DNA of 38,473 nt from CAZADH01 sp964483805. Its GTDB lineage: Bacteria; Muiribacteriota; Ozemobacteria; Ozemobacterales; Ozemobacteraceae. The stretch is from assembly GCA_964483805.1 (NCBI GenBank), contig CAZADH010000019.1, positions 1 through 38,473 on the forward strand, read 5' to 3'. Under the pieces are notes generated by a model, which was not told where the DNA came from, made no database searches, and saw nothing but the letters and a program-made list of their open reading frames with translations. A program made the position numbers and the translations under genes. This document shows positions 25,283-32,836 of this stretch, one piece after another. The stretch's first letter is position 1. Each line of letters opens with the position of its first letter.

Positions 25283-26262
25283 GGTAGCGTGTGGCCACCC
25301 ACCGCAAACTTGCCCGTCGGCGCGGCCTCGTAGTCGGCGTTCGCCAACCACGCCTGGCGCCCCGTCCCGGGTTCGAGATACCGGTTCATGGCCCGCGGCA
25401 CCACCACGGCCGCCGTCGTCGGTTTCCCCTTGCCGTCGCACCGCGCCAACATGGGCGACGCCTGCGCTCCGGTCGCGGGTTCGAAGGTCAGAACCGGTTC
25501 ATCGTCGCCCGTCATGAACAATAACCGCGGGTTGAAGTGATCGGGCAGGGCCAACGCCACATCGCTCACCGCCTTGCCGTCAAAGGTCTCACGGATCAGG
25601 TGCGTGACCTTCGCGGCGGGATCCCACTGCAACACACACAGATGTCCGGCCCCATCGAGGCACAGACCCGACCACTCCCAGGATCGCTCCCGCAGCAGTT
25701 CTCCGCCGGCTGCGAACACGACGATCAGGCGTCGCGCGACATCGGCAACATACAACCGCCCTGCCGCGTCGACCTCGAGTCGCTGCGGTTGCGCCAGTCG
25801 CCCGGGCTTCGCGCCCTTGCCATCGATTACCTGCGCAACCTTGCCGTCGAGCGACATCTTGACCAGGCGATTCGCCGTACCATCGATCACCCACACCGCT
25901 GTCACCTTGCCGGCCGCGTCACGAACGAGGGCCAGATCCTGCACCAACGCGTGACCGGCGACAGGCGGCACGACCAGGCGGGCCACCACCTTGCCACCGA
26001 CCACCTGCAGCACCCGACCGCCAACACTGTCGAGCACCCAGAACTCCTGGCCGACGACGCGAAACGCCAGGGGACCCAGCGCCGATGGTTCCTGGTTGCC
26101 AGGCTGGTTCTTCTTATTGAAGAACTGAACCTGATCCGGTTCATTGCCGTACGACAAGGCAAGCACCGGCACTTCGCCGGCCCATGCCGGCACCGACGAC
26201 ACACAGAGCATGATCAGACACCATACAATGTAAGACACCTGCAATACGCCGTTACGCATCAT
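25279..26262 (-). CDS. Exported NHL/beta-propeller-like protein
   Basis: 327 residues. ATG 26262 is chosen because AAGGAG lies 9 nt upstream; another ATG at 26283 overlaps the previous stop by one base and would extend the N-terminus by seven residues. The signal peptide (residues 1-29, YIVWCLIMLCVSSVPAWA) is followed by repeated blade-like strands: FWVLDSVGGRVLQVV, then AVWVIDGTANRLVKMSLDG, RLEVDAAGRLYVADVARRLIVVF, GLCLDGAGHLCVLQ. The L-x-V-D-x-x-G-x-L-Y-V-A-D pattern is typical of NHL repeats. It is probably periplasmic. Beta-propellers of this kind act in binding or as scaffolds; no catalytic motif is visible. Confidence 0.72.
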   Translation of the reverse strand: MMRNGVLQVSYIVWCLIMLCVSSVPAWAGEVPVLALSYGNEPDQVQFFNKKNQPGNQEPSALGPLAFRVVGQEFWVLDSVGGRVLQVVGGKVVARLVVPPVAGHALVQDLALVRDAAGKVTAVWVIDGTANRLVKMSLDGKVAQVIDGKGAKPGRLAQPQRLEVDAAGRLYVADVARRLIVVFAAGGELLRERSWEWSGLCLDGAGHLCVLQWDPAAKVTHLIRETFDGKAVSDVALALPDHFNPRLLFMTGDDEPVLTFEPATGAQASPMLARCDGKGKPTTAAVVVPRAMNRYLEPGTGRQAWLANADYEAAPTGKFAVGGHTLP

Positions 26263-26282
26263 GTGAATCGGCTCCTTGTTCA

Positions 26283-27500
26283 TCAACTCTTGCGCACGAC
26301 CCGACAACGGTCGCGACCGACACGGTCACGCTCGATACCATGCAGCACCGGACGCGCTTCCGACGACGAATTGCTCATCGCCATCAATGAGTTGCCATTG
26401 GCAACCACGATGCCGATGTGGTCATCGTCACCCCAGGTCAAGACGTCGCCGGGCTTCCACGGCGGTGGATTGACCCGCTTCCAGCCCCGGGTATGTTCGA
26501 GGTGATCCATCAAGTCGGGGCAGTTGAGAATGGTCCGATCCATCTGGCCGGCATTTTTCAACGCGGTCGATACGACCTGCGCGCAGCCCAGCCAACCCAA
26601 CGAACCGTCGGGTCCGCCACGGGTCTCGGGAGCGTACGGATAGCTCCAGGACTCCGAGTATTTATCGACCATGTTCAATGCGGCATCCGAAACCCGCTCC
26701 CCCACCGACTTGGCCGCGGGCTTCGCCGAGGGTGTCGGTTTCGCCGGTTCGGGTTTGTCGGCATCGGGTTGGGTCACGTCAGGTTTCGTTGCATCCGGCT
26801 TGGTCGCGATAGCCGGCGGCTCCACGGGTTTGACCGGGTCGTCCCCGGGCCCGAACAATGCCGTCTTCCACTGCATGATCTGGGCCACGACGGCGCCAAA
26901 CTGCGTATCCGCCCACTGAATCGCCGCGACGAGCCCCTGGGCTCGCGCACAAAGGGCCTCGTAATCGGCCGACATCTGCGCCAGTCGCGCCTGCATCGCC
27001 GCGATCTCGGCCGCATCGCTGCTCGCCAGCGAACTGGCGGCAGCCAAACGATCGCGCAGCTTGCCCATGTCGTCGAGGATGGTCTGCAACGCGCGCACCG
27101 TGTCGGTCGGCAGGTCGGCCTGCAATACGGCTTTCAGATCAGACATTTTCTGATCGAGATTCTCGATCGCCTTGCCGACCTTCTCGGGATCGACAGCCCA
27201 ACGTCCAGGCGGGTTGGCCCCGGTGCCTCCCGTCGTCGTGCCACGACGCCCCCCCAGTACATCACCCGCGCCCGGATCCTGCGTCGGCGCGGCCGGTGGC
27301 CGCGTCGCATCCGCGATCTTGCCAATCGCATCGCCAGCCTGTCGCGCCGTCTGACCGGCCGTGCCAAACGCCTTGGCGAGATTGTCGAAGAGTTGTGCCA
27401 GTTGCTGAAAGCCCCCGGCGCTGCAGCCGCTGAGCAGAACCGCCCCGGATACCAGTGCGCCCAACAACAGCATCCACCGCCCGATCTGTCGCGCCTTCAT
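26283..27500 (-). CDS. SPII lipoprotein with NlpC/P60-like C-terminal domain
   Basis: 405 residues, ATG 27500 with AAGGAG upstream. The lipobox LLSGC at about residues 22-26 marks a lipid-anchored protein. A helical region (about 100-200) with coiled-coil character (DPEKVGKAIENLDQKMSDLK) is followed by a Lys/Pro/Ala-rich linker (about 225-260). The C-terminal ~140 residues look like an NlpC/P60- or CHAP-type hydrolase: a Cys in a GCAQVVSTALKNAG helix (C306) and a His in GDVLTWGDDDHIGIVV (H361), matching the nucleophile and base of cell-wall amidases/endopeptidases. A catalytic role on peptidoglycan is likely but unproven. First gene of the operon with the NHL and HEAT genes. Confidence 0.75.
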   Translation of the reverse strand: MKARQIGRWMLLLGALVSGAVLLSGCSAGGFQQLAQLFDNLAKAFGTAGQTARQAGDAIGKIADATRPPAAPTQDPGAGDVLGGRRGTTTGGTGANPPGRWAVDPEKVGKAIENLDQKMSDLKAVLQADLPTDTVRALQTILDDMGKLRDRLAAASSLASSDAAEIAAMQARLAQMSADYEALCARAQGLVAAIQWADTQFGAVVAQIMQWKTALFGPGDDPVKPVEPPAIATKPDATKPDVTQPDADKPEPAKPTPSAKPAAKSVGERVSDAALNMVDKYSESWSYPYAPETRGGPDGSLGWLGCAQVVSTALKNAGQMDRTILNCPDLMDHLEHTRGWKRVNPPPWKPGDVLTWGDDDHIGIVVANGNSLMAMSNSSSEARPVLHGIERDRVGRDRCRVVRKS

Positions 27501-27562
27501 ATCGATCTCCTTGTCTCCCGAAATGTCGTCTCAGCCGGCCCCGCGACCGTCTGTTTCGCGAG

Positions 27563-27592
27563 ATAATACCACCCGGCACCCCGTCGCGTTAC
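27563..27592 (-). promoter_or_regulatory. Promoter-like element GTAACG-N18-TATTATC (copy 2)
   Basis: On the minus strand, GTAACG (27592-27587), 18 nt, TATTAT (27568-27563), then C. It is about 60 nt upstream of the lipoprotein ATG at 27500. It has the same hexamers and spacing as the element at 23172-23201; the spacers themselves are unrelated apart from GC-richness, which argues for conservation of the contacts rather than duplication of the region. Confidence 0.5.
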
Positions 27593-27665
27593 ACATCAAA
27601 TTCCGCGACGCCCAAACCCTGCCAAACCCACGCGCTCCGCGGGCACACTCCTTGACTCAGCCAGA

Positions 27666-30593
27666 TCATGCGCCACCCGCCGGCGTCGATCCCGCCATCC
27701 CTCCGGCACGTTCGATGACCACGACTGTGAAGTCATCGGGCTGCGCCAACTCGGCCACGAGGTGCGGGTGGTGATCGAGGAAATCATCGCCGGCCACCAA
27801 CGCCGGCAACCGCGGCCGCGTTTCCATGTACCGCGCCAGCATGTCAAAGCCCGTCTCGACTTTGCCACAATCAAGGGTCTCGGCCAGTCCATCGGTGTAG
27901 AGAATCAACCGCTCGCCCGGTGCCAACGTGAAAGACAGCGGCGTGCACACCAGCTTGGGCCGCATCCCCAATACCAAACCGTAGGTATCGAGCATCTCGA
28001 TCTTGTCGTCTCGCCGCTGCAGGAATGGCGACGGGTGCCCACACAGATACAGGGTCGCCTGGTGGGTCTTCGTCTGGATCCAGACGGCAGCGAGCGTCAT
28101 AAACAGACGTTTGCGCGTGGTCGCATTGATGACGCGGTTGACCTCCGCAACGATCGGTGTCGCCTCCTGTTCGCGCGCGACCATCGAGGTGACGATCGAC
28201 TTCGCCATCGCCATGACCAATGCCGCCGGCACCCCATGCCCGGTCACATCACCGATGATCACCAGCAGATCGTCGGCGCCCAGACGTTGATAATCGAAAT
28301 AGTCGCCGCCCAGTTGCGTCGCCGGTCGCGACCGACCATGCACCGTGTATTCACCGATCGAGAGAGGTTGGTGCGGAAACAGGGCTTGCTGCACGTCGCG
28401 GCCCATGCTGACTTCCCGCAACTCGACCGCCATCTCGTTGAAACTCGCGGACAGGCGCCCCAGCTCATCATGATCGAGCACAGGTATATGTATTCTGTAT
28501 TGACGCAGGCGAATTGCCGTCACGCCGACCATCAGATGCCCGATGGGGGTGAGGAAGGCCCGGGCCAGGACCGCGCCAAGAACGACACTGATCATGATCA
28601 GCAGCGCACCGACGAGGCCGATCTCGCGCCGGTATCGGGCGATCTCCCGCCGGATCGGCACATCACCGGCCACCGCCAGGAGATCGTAGGACGTCAAACC
28701 AGATCCCCTCTGTGCATACAAAAGATAACTGCGCCCACGAAAGCTGGTCCGCGTCTGCAGATTGCCGGCCTGCCCCCGCATTCGCACCACAAACGGATCC
28801 AACAACGGCTTGGCCGGCAGATGGCGGGGAACCGAACAGGTCGGGTCGCGCCGGTCGGCGGCATACACGGCCGTGTGCGGCATCTGCGCCATCATCGCCT
28901 GCAGATACCGACGCAGATACATGAGTTCAACGCGATTGCGCAGCCAATTGACCGTGATCAGGTAACGGGCGCGCCCTGCACGGTCAAACACCGGGAAATT
29001 GCCGTTGATCGTGCCCTGTTCACCCAGGCGAAACTCGGTGACCCGATTCAACTGCAAGACGAGATCGTGAATCAATCGTTCGATCGTGAACCCGAGAGCT
29101 TCGGCCGACCCTTGCACGATGGCATCCTGTGCCGGCGGCACGACGGGTTCTTCATCATTGTTCAGCAGGCGCAGAACCTTCGCGGCCGTTCCCTTGAAGA
29201 GCCCCGCCTGATCGCCCTCGCGACCTCCGTCGACCTCGTGCGATGTCCACACCGGATTTCCCTCGGGGTCAAAGATGGCCCACGACCCCGACGCCCACCG
29301 TTGCCGCACCGACAACACCCGCTCGACCGCGACCTTCAGCAGATCTTCGTCCTTCTCGATCGGCGGGGCGAAATGCCGTCGTAGGTCCCGCTGCATGTCC
29401 GCGAGAATCAGCGGATACTGCCGATCGAGGCGCGACAAGGCCTGCTCGAGCCGATGCAATGTCGCGGTTTCGAGAACCTGCTGACGTTCGCGCACATAGT
29501 GATGTGCCGTCAGGCCCAAAACGGCGAGCGGCAGGCCAGTGGCGTATAAGAACAACAACAGCAGACGCGGGCGGATCCCGACCACGAGTTGCGGCAGCCT
29601 GCCCGTTCCCCACGCCAGGGTCAATGCGCTGCAGATCAGGAAAAGCCCGACCAGCGTGACGTCGACCCGACTCTGATCGCTCTCCTGCCTGGATGTCGAT
29701 CGGTCGGTCATGCGCGCAACCAGGTGCACCGTGGGCTGCACCAATCGGTGGACAAAATGGTGCTCGGCCTCGAACAGATGCCCGGTCGGATTCACCTGCA
29801 ACCGGTTCACGAGTTGCACAAACGCCGACTCGCTCATGCCCAGTTGCGCGGCGGGACTCGCGGCAGACCGTTCACGATCGAAAATGACAAACTCGACCTC
29901 GGGAACGCGGCGACGCAGGTCGATCAGCCGATCGTTGATCGAAACGACGTCCCAGTCAGGCCCACGATGCACGAAGGCGATGAACATTCCCGCGGCGGTG
30001 ATGTTCGAATAGAACGCGTAGTGACGCCGATTTGAGTACGCTGCCATGCGCAATTCGTTGGGCAACACGCGGGTGTTGTCGAAAAGCGGGCCGAGCATGG
30101 CGATGAACATCGAACGTCCCCGGTTCCACAAGCCGGGTCGACCCTGCCGCCACGCAACCAACGCCTCAACGAACTTCCGCACGACGGCCCGCGGCGGGTC
30201 CCAGTCCGACAACGCCGCGACGACGGCGCCTTGGCGGTCAATATAGGCGAACTCGAACAGGCCCGGAAACCGTCGATGCAGGTGCTGCCGCATCCGCGCA
30301 AAGACCGCAGGCGGCTGGTCACTGAGCTCCATGCGCGTCGATACGCTCTGCAACAATTCTTGTAGGAACTTCTGGGTGTCTGCCCAGCGCTCGACCGCCA
30401 CGACCGCGCGATCCACCCGGGCAATATGCCGGTCACGTACGCGAGTCACAGCTTCGCGTTGCACCATGACGATGCCGTCGCGCAGCAACCACAGCGGGAC
30501 CCCCCAGAATATCGCGCAGAGAAGCACCCAGGTCAGGTAACGACCCGAGGCCCATTCTGCCCCGACACCATCGCGTATCGTTTCCGGCTGCAT
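27666..30593 (-). CDS. Membrane SpoIIE/PP2C-type phosphatase with HAMP
   Basis: 975 residues from ATG 30593 (an ATG three codons upstream is possible). Membrane helices are visible at about 20-40, 325-345, 358-380 and 655-675, giving two extracytoplasmic sensor-like segments (about 45-320 and 385-650). A HAMP-type linker follows (about 678-720: LTPIGHLMVGVTAIRLRQ, then DHDELGRLSASFNEMAVEL). The C-terminal domain is a SpoIIE/PP2C phosphatase with metal-binding aspartates in GGDYFDY (about 763), IGDVTGHGVPAAL (about 779), LYTDGLAE (about 900) and PDDFTVVVIE (about 950). Such enzymes dephosphorylate STAS anti-anti-sigma proteins in partner switching. The STAS gene is immediately divergent, which makes it the obvious substrate candidate. 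A kinase partner (RsbW-type) is not in the window. Confidence 0.92.
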   Translation of the reverse strand: MQPETIRDGVGAEWASGRYLTWVLLCAIFWGVPLWLLRDGIVMVQREAVTRVRDRHIARVDRAVVAVERWADTQKFLQELLQSVSTRMELSDQPPAVFARMRQHLHRRFPGLFEFAYIDRQGAVVAALSDWDPPRAVVRKFVEALVAWRQGRPGLWNRGRSMFIAMLGPLFDNTRVLPNELRMAAYSNRRHYAFYSNITAAGMFIAFVHRGPDWDVVSINDRLIDLRRRVPEVEFVIFDRERSAASPAAQLGMSESAFVQLVNRLQVNPTGHLFEAEHHFVHRLVQPTVHLVARMTDRSTSRQESDQSRVDVTLVGLFLICSALTLAWGTGRLPQLVVGIRPRLLLLFLYATGLPLAVLGLTAHHYVRERQQVLETATLHRLEQALSRLDRQYPLILADMQRDLRRHFAPPIEKDEDLLKVAVERVLSVRQRWASGSWAIFDPEGNPVWTSHEVDGGREGDQAGLFKGTAAKVLRLLNNDEEPVVPPAQDAIVQGSAEALGFTIERLIHDLVLQLNRVTEFRLGEQGTINGNFPVFDRAGRARYLITVNWLRNRVELMYLRRYLQAMMAQMPHTAVYAADRRDPTCSVPRHLPAKPLLDPFVVRMRGQAGNLQTRTSFRGRSYLLYAQRGSGLTSYDLLAVAGDVPIRREIARYRREIGLVGALLIMISVVLGAVLARAFLTPIGHLMVGVTAIRLRQYRIHIPVLDHDELGRLSASFNEMAVELREVSMGRDVQQALFPHQPLSIGEYTVHGRSRPATQLGGDYFDYQRLGADDLLVIIGDVTGHGVPAALVMAMAKSIVTSMVAREQEATPIVAEVNRVINATTRKRLFMTLAAVWIQTKTHQATLYLCGHPSPFLQRRDDKIEMLDTYGLVLGMRPKLVCTPLSFTLAPGERLILYTDGLAETLDCGKVETGFDMLARYMETRPRLPALVAGDDFLDHHPHLVAELAQPDDFTVVVIERAGGMAGSTPAGGA

Positions 30594-30600
30594 CGCCGGC

Positions 30601-30606
30601 ATTATA
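30601..30606 (-). promoter_or_regulatory. Perfect -10 box just upstream of the phosphatase ATG
   Basis: TATAAT on the minus strand lies 7 nt before the phosphatase ATG at 30593. Initiation 6-8 nt downstream of the -10 would place the RNA 5' end at or next to that ATG, i.e. a leaderless message. No good -35 hexamer is seen 16-18 nt upstream. Confidence 0.4.
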
Positions 30607-30728
30607 CCGCATATTCGCAGAAGCCTCGCCTTCGCGCGAGCAGGACCAGGGCGCAGCCGAGGCGTCCACATCCCGACGGGCGCTCGCCCGCCCCCACTTC
30701 GCGCATCGTGAGCGGGCGGGTTCTCGCG

Positions 30729-30757
30729 TTGACAATCCCTGCTTTGTTGCCTACCCT
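30729..30757 (+). promoter_or_regulatory. Sigma-70-like promoter for the STAS-HisFH operon
   Basis: A consensus TTGACA at 30729-30734, a 17-nt spacer and TACCCT at 30752-30757 (a partial match to TATAAT). It lies about 62 nt upstream of the STAS start, in the 225-nt gap between divergent genes. Confidence 0.5.
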
Positions 30758-30818
30758 GTGGGTCATTGTCCCCAGGCACAACGCACCCGCCACCGATTAT
30801 CGAGCAGAGGCCACCATC

Positions 30819-31187
30819 ATGACCGTACCCCCGACCAACGATTTGCGTGAAACCGTCCACGAGGGTTTCGTTATCCTGCACGTCATCGGCTATTGCGAAG
30901 CCGAACTCGGCGCACGCCTGGTCGAACGCATCGAGTCGCTCGCCCGCGCAGGCAACACCCGCATCGTCATCGATCTGGCCACCTGCTCGATCATCAACAG
31001 CCCCGGCGTCGCCTCTTTGCTCGATGCAGCCCTGCGCCTGGTCGAAGATTTCCGCGGTCGCCTGGTGCTCTGCGGTCTCGACCGCCTGAAAACCTCGGTG
31101 CTGTCGATGGCCAAGGTGCTGCCCATGGTCCCGGCAACGGCCGACGTTCCCACCGCTGTGGCCCTTTTGCAGGAGCATCAGCGATGA
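30819..31187 (+). CDS. STAS-domain anti-sigma factor antagonist
   Basis: 122 residues, ATG 30819 with AGAGG 8 nt upstream. It is a single STAS domain with the usual pattern: an N-terminal strand, helix, strand IVIDLATCSIINSPGVASLLDAA. The phosphorylation-site region normally reading DSSG is NSPG here, with S61 the candidate phosphoserine. Such proteins sequester an anti-sigma kinase when unphosphorylated. The divergent SpoIIE phosphatase is the natural activator. The gene overlaps the HisF-HisH fusion by 4 nt (ATGA), so the regulator and the sugar-amidation enzyme are translationally coupled. Confidence 0.85.
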   Translation: MTVPPTNDLRETVHEGFVILHVIGYCEAELGARLVERIESLARAGNTRIVIDLATCSIINSPGVASLLDAALRLVEDFRGRLVLCGLDRLKTSVLSMAKVLPMVPATADVPTAVALLQEHQR

Positions 31188-32815
31188 ACCACCGCATCAT
31201 CGCCCGCCTCGACATCAAAGGACCCAATCTGGTCAAAGGCATCCATCTCGAAGGCCTTCGTGTATTGGGCAAACCCGAAGAATACGCCCGCGCCTATTAC
31301 CAGGCCGGCGCCGACGAACTGATCTTTCAAGACGTCGTCGCCAGTCTCTATGAACGCAACAGCCTGCACGACATCATTTCACGCACGGCGCGTGAGATCT
31401 TCATCCCACTGACAGTGGGTGGCGGCTTACGAAGTATTGACGATATCCGCAACGTGTTGCGCGCCGGTGCCGACAAAGTGTCGATCAACACGGCGGCCAT
31501 CCGGAACCCGCAACTGATCCGCGAAGCGTCACGCGTTTTTGGTTCGTCGACAATCGTGGTCGCCATCGAGGCGATCAAGCAGACCAATGGACGCTATCAG
31601 GCCTTCATCGACAACGGGCGCGAGCACACCGGTGTCGAGGTCCTCGAGTGGGCAATCGAAGTCGAACGCCTGGGGGCCGGCGAGATCGTGCTGACGTCGG
31701 TCGATCGCGAAGGGTCGGGCGAGGGCTACGACCTCGAATTGATCGCGATGGTTGCCAAGGCAGTCTCCATTCCCGTCATCGCCCACGGCGGCCCCGGTCG
31801 TCTCGATGACGTTCGCGATGCGATCAAAACCGGCGGCGCCGACGCCGTTGCCGTTGCCTCGATGCTGCACTATCACGAACTGAACCGCCAGCAGTCGGAG
31901 TCCAGCTTTGCCTCGGAGGGCAACACCGAGTTTCTCCGCAGCGGACGCCAGTCATCGAAAATCGCCACCACGACCCTGCCGACACTCAAGAGATTTCTTC
32001 ACGAGAGCGGCGTGCCCTGCCGGCAGGTCGCAGACACCGCTGCCACGCTCAGGCCTCCAAGCGCCGCGTCGAGCCCTGATCAGTCCCAACAGCAGCCTGC
32101 GTCAGCCGGCCGCGACAACGCCGTCCCGGCAACTTGCGCAACGCGAGGCAGCGGTTCTTCCCGCCCCCGCGTCGCCATCATCGACTACCGCATGGGCAAC
32201 ATGTTCAGCGTGCAGCACGCCTGCGAGGCCGTCGGTCTCGACGCGAAGATCACCGAGGACCCGGCCGAGATCATGGCGGCCGATGGGGCGATCCTGCCCG
32301 GCGTCGGCGCATTCGGCGATGCGATGAAGAACATGCGCGAACTGGGGCTCGACCGCGTCGTTTACGACTACATCGCCTCGGGCCGGCCGTTCATGGGCAT
32401 TTGCCTGGGCATGCAACTGCTGTTCGCCGAAAGCGAGGAGTTCGGATCCCACCAGGGGCTCGGCGTCTTCCCGGGCCGCGTTCTCAAATTCCCAGCAACG
32501 ACCAACGACGGACGCCCGATAAAAGTGCCGCAAATCGGCTGGAACCAGATCCGCCCGTCCCAGAAGCAGGGATGGGCCGGCACTGTTCTCGCCGACGTCC
32601 AGCCGGACGAGTATATGTATTTTGTGCATTCATTTTATTGTGCCCCCGACGACCCGTCGGTGGCCCTGACCCTCACCGACTACGAGGGTTTCACCTACTG
32701 CTCGAGCGTGCACCGCGGCAACGTCGTCGCCTCGCAGTATCACCCCGAGAAGAGCGCTTTCGAGGGCATGAAGATCTACGAAAACTGGGCGAAACTGCTG
32801 ACGCGTCGAGCCTGA
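31184..32815 (+). CDS. HisF-HisH fusion, glycosyl-amidation-type ammonia donor
   Basis: 543 residues, ATG 31184, with AGGAG 9 nt upstream. The N-terminal domain (about 1-285) is a HisF-type TIM barrel beginning RIIARLDIKG; the first catalytic Asp is D10, while the second (canonical AID) is Glu (AIEAIKQ, E129). The barrel carries TVGGGLRS, INTAAIRNP and AHGGPG phosphate-binding loops. A low-complexity linker (about 286-327) joins a class I glutamine amidotransferase HisH domain (about 328-543) with nucleophile C407 (GICLGMQLL) and H520/E522 (YHPEKS). HisF/HisH pairs of this type (WbuZ/WbuY, HisF2/HisH2) make ammonia for N-acetyl-sugar amidotransferases in O-antigen and nonulosonate pathways. 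The canonical his operon is not nearby, whereas a WbpG/WbuX-like gene is 4.3 kb downstream, so the amidation role is favoured over histidine synthesis. Confidence 0.88.
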   Translation: MNHRIIARLDIKGPNLVKGIHLEGLRVLGKPEEYARAYYQAGADELIFQDVVASLYERNSLHDIISRTAREIFIPLTVGGGLRSIDDIRNVLRAGADKVSINTAAIRNPQLIREASRVFGSSTIVVAIEAIKQTNGRYQAFIDNGREHTGVEVLEWAIEVERLGAGEIVLTSVDREGSGEGYDLELIAMVAKAVSIPVIAHGGPGRLDDVRDAIKTGGADAVAVASMLHYHELNRQQSESSFASEGNTEFLRSGRQSSKIATTTLPTLKRFLHESGVPCRQVADTAATLRPPSAASSPDQSQQQPASAGRDNAVPATCATRGSGSSRPRVAIIDYRMGNMFSVQHACEAVGLDAKITEDPAEIMAADGAILPGVGAFGDAMKNMRELGLDRVVYDYIASGRPFMGICLGMQLLFAESEEFGSHQGLGVFPGRVLKFPATTNDGRPIKVPQIGWNQIRPSQKQGWAGTVLADVQPDEYMYFVHSFYCAPDDPSVALTLTDYEGFTYCSSVHRGNVVASQYHPEKSAFEGMKIYENWAKLLTRRA

Positions 32816-32836
32816 TTCTGCACCGGACGACGCCCT

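Noticed and set aside
30426..30818. N-terminal extension of the STAS protein
   Set aside because: A promoter-like TTGACA and a ribosome site lie inside this stretch, and the added sequence is basic and low-complexity.
31184..32815. HisF-HisH as the histidine-biosynthesis enzyme
   Set aside because: No other his genes are nearby, the second catalytic residue is Glu, and a sugar amidotransferase lies downstream; I cannot fully exclude it without a genome-wide search.
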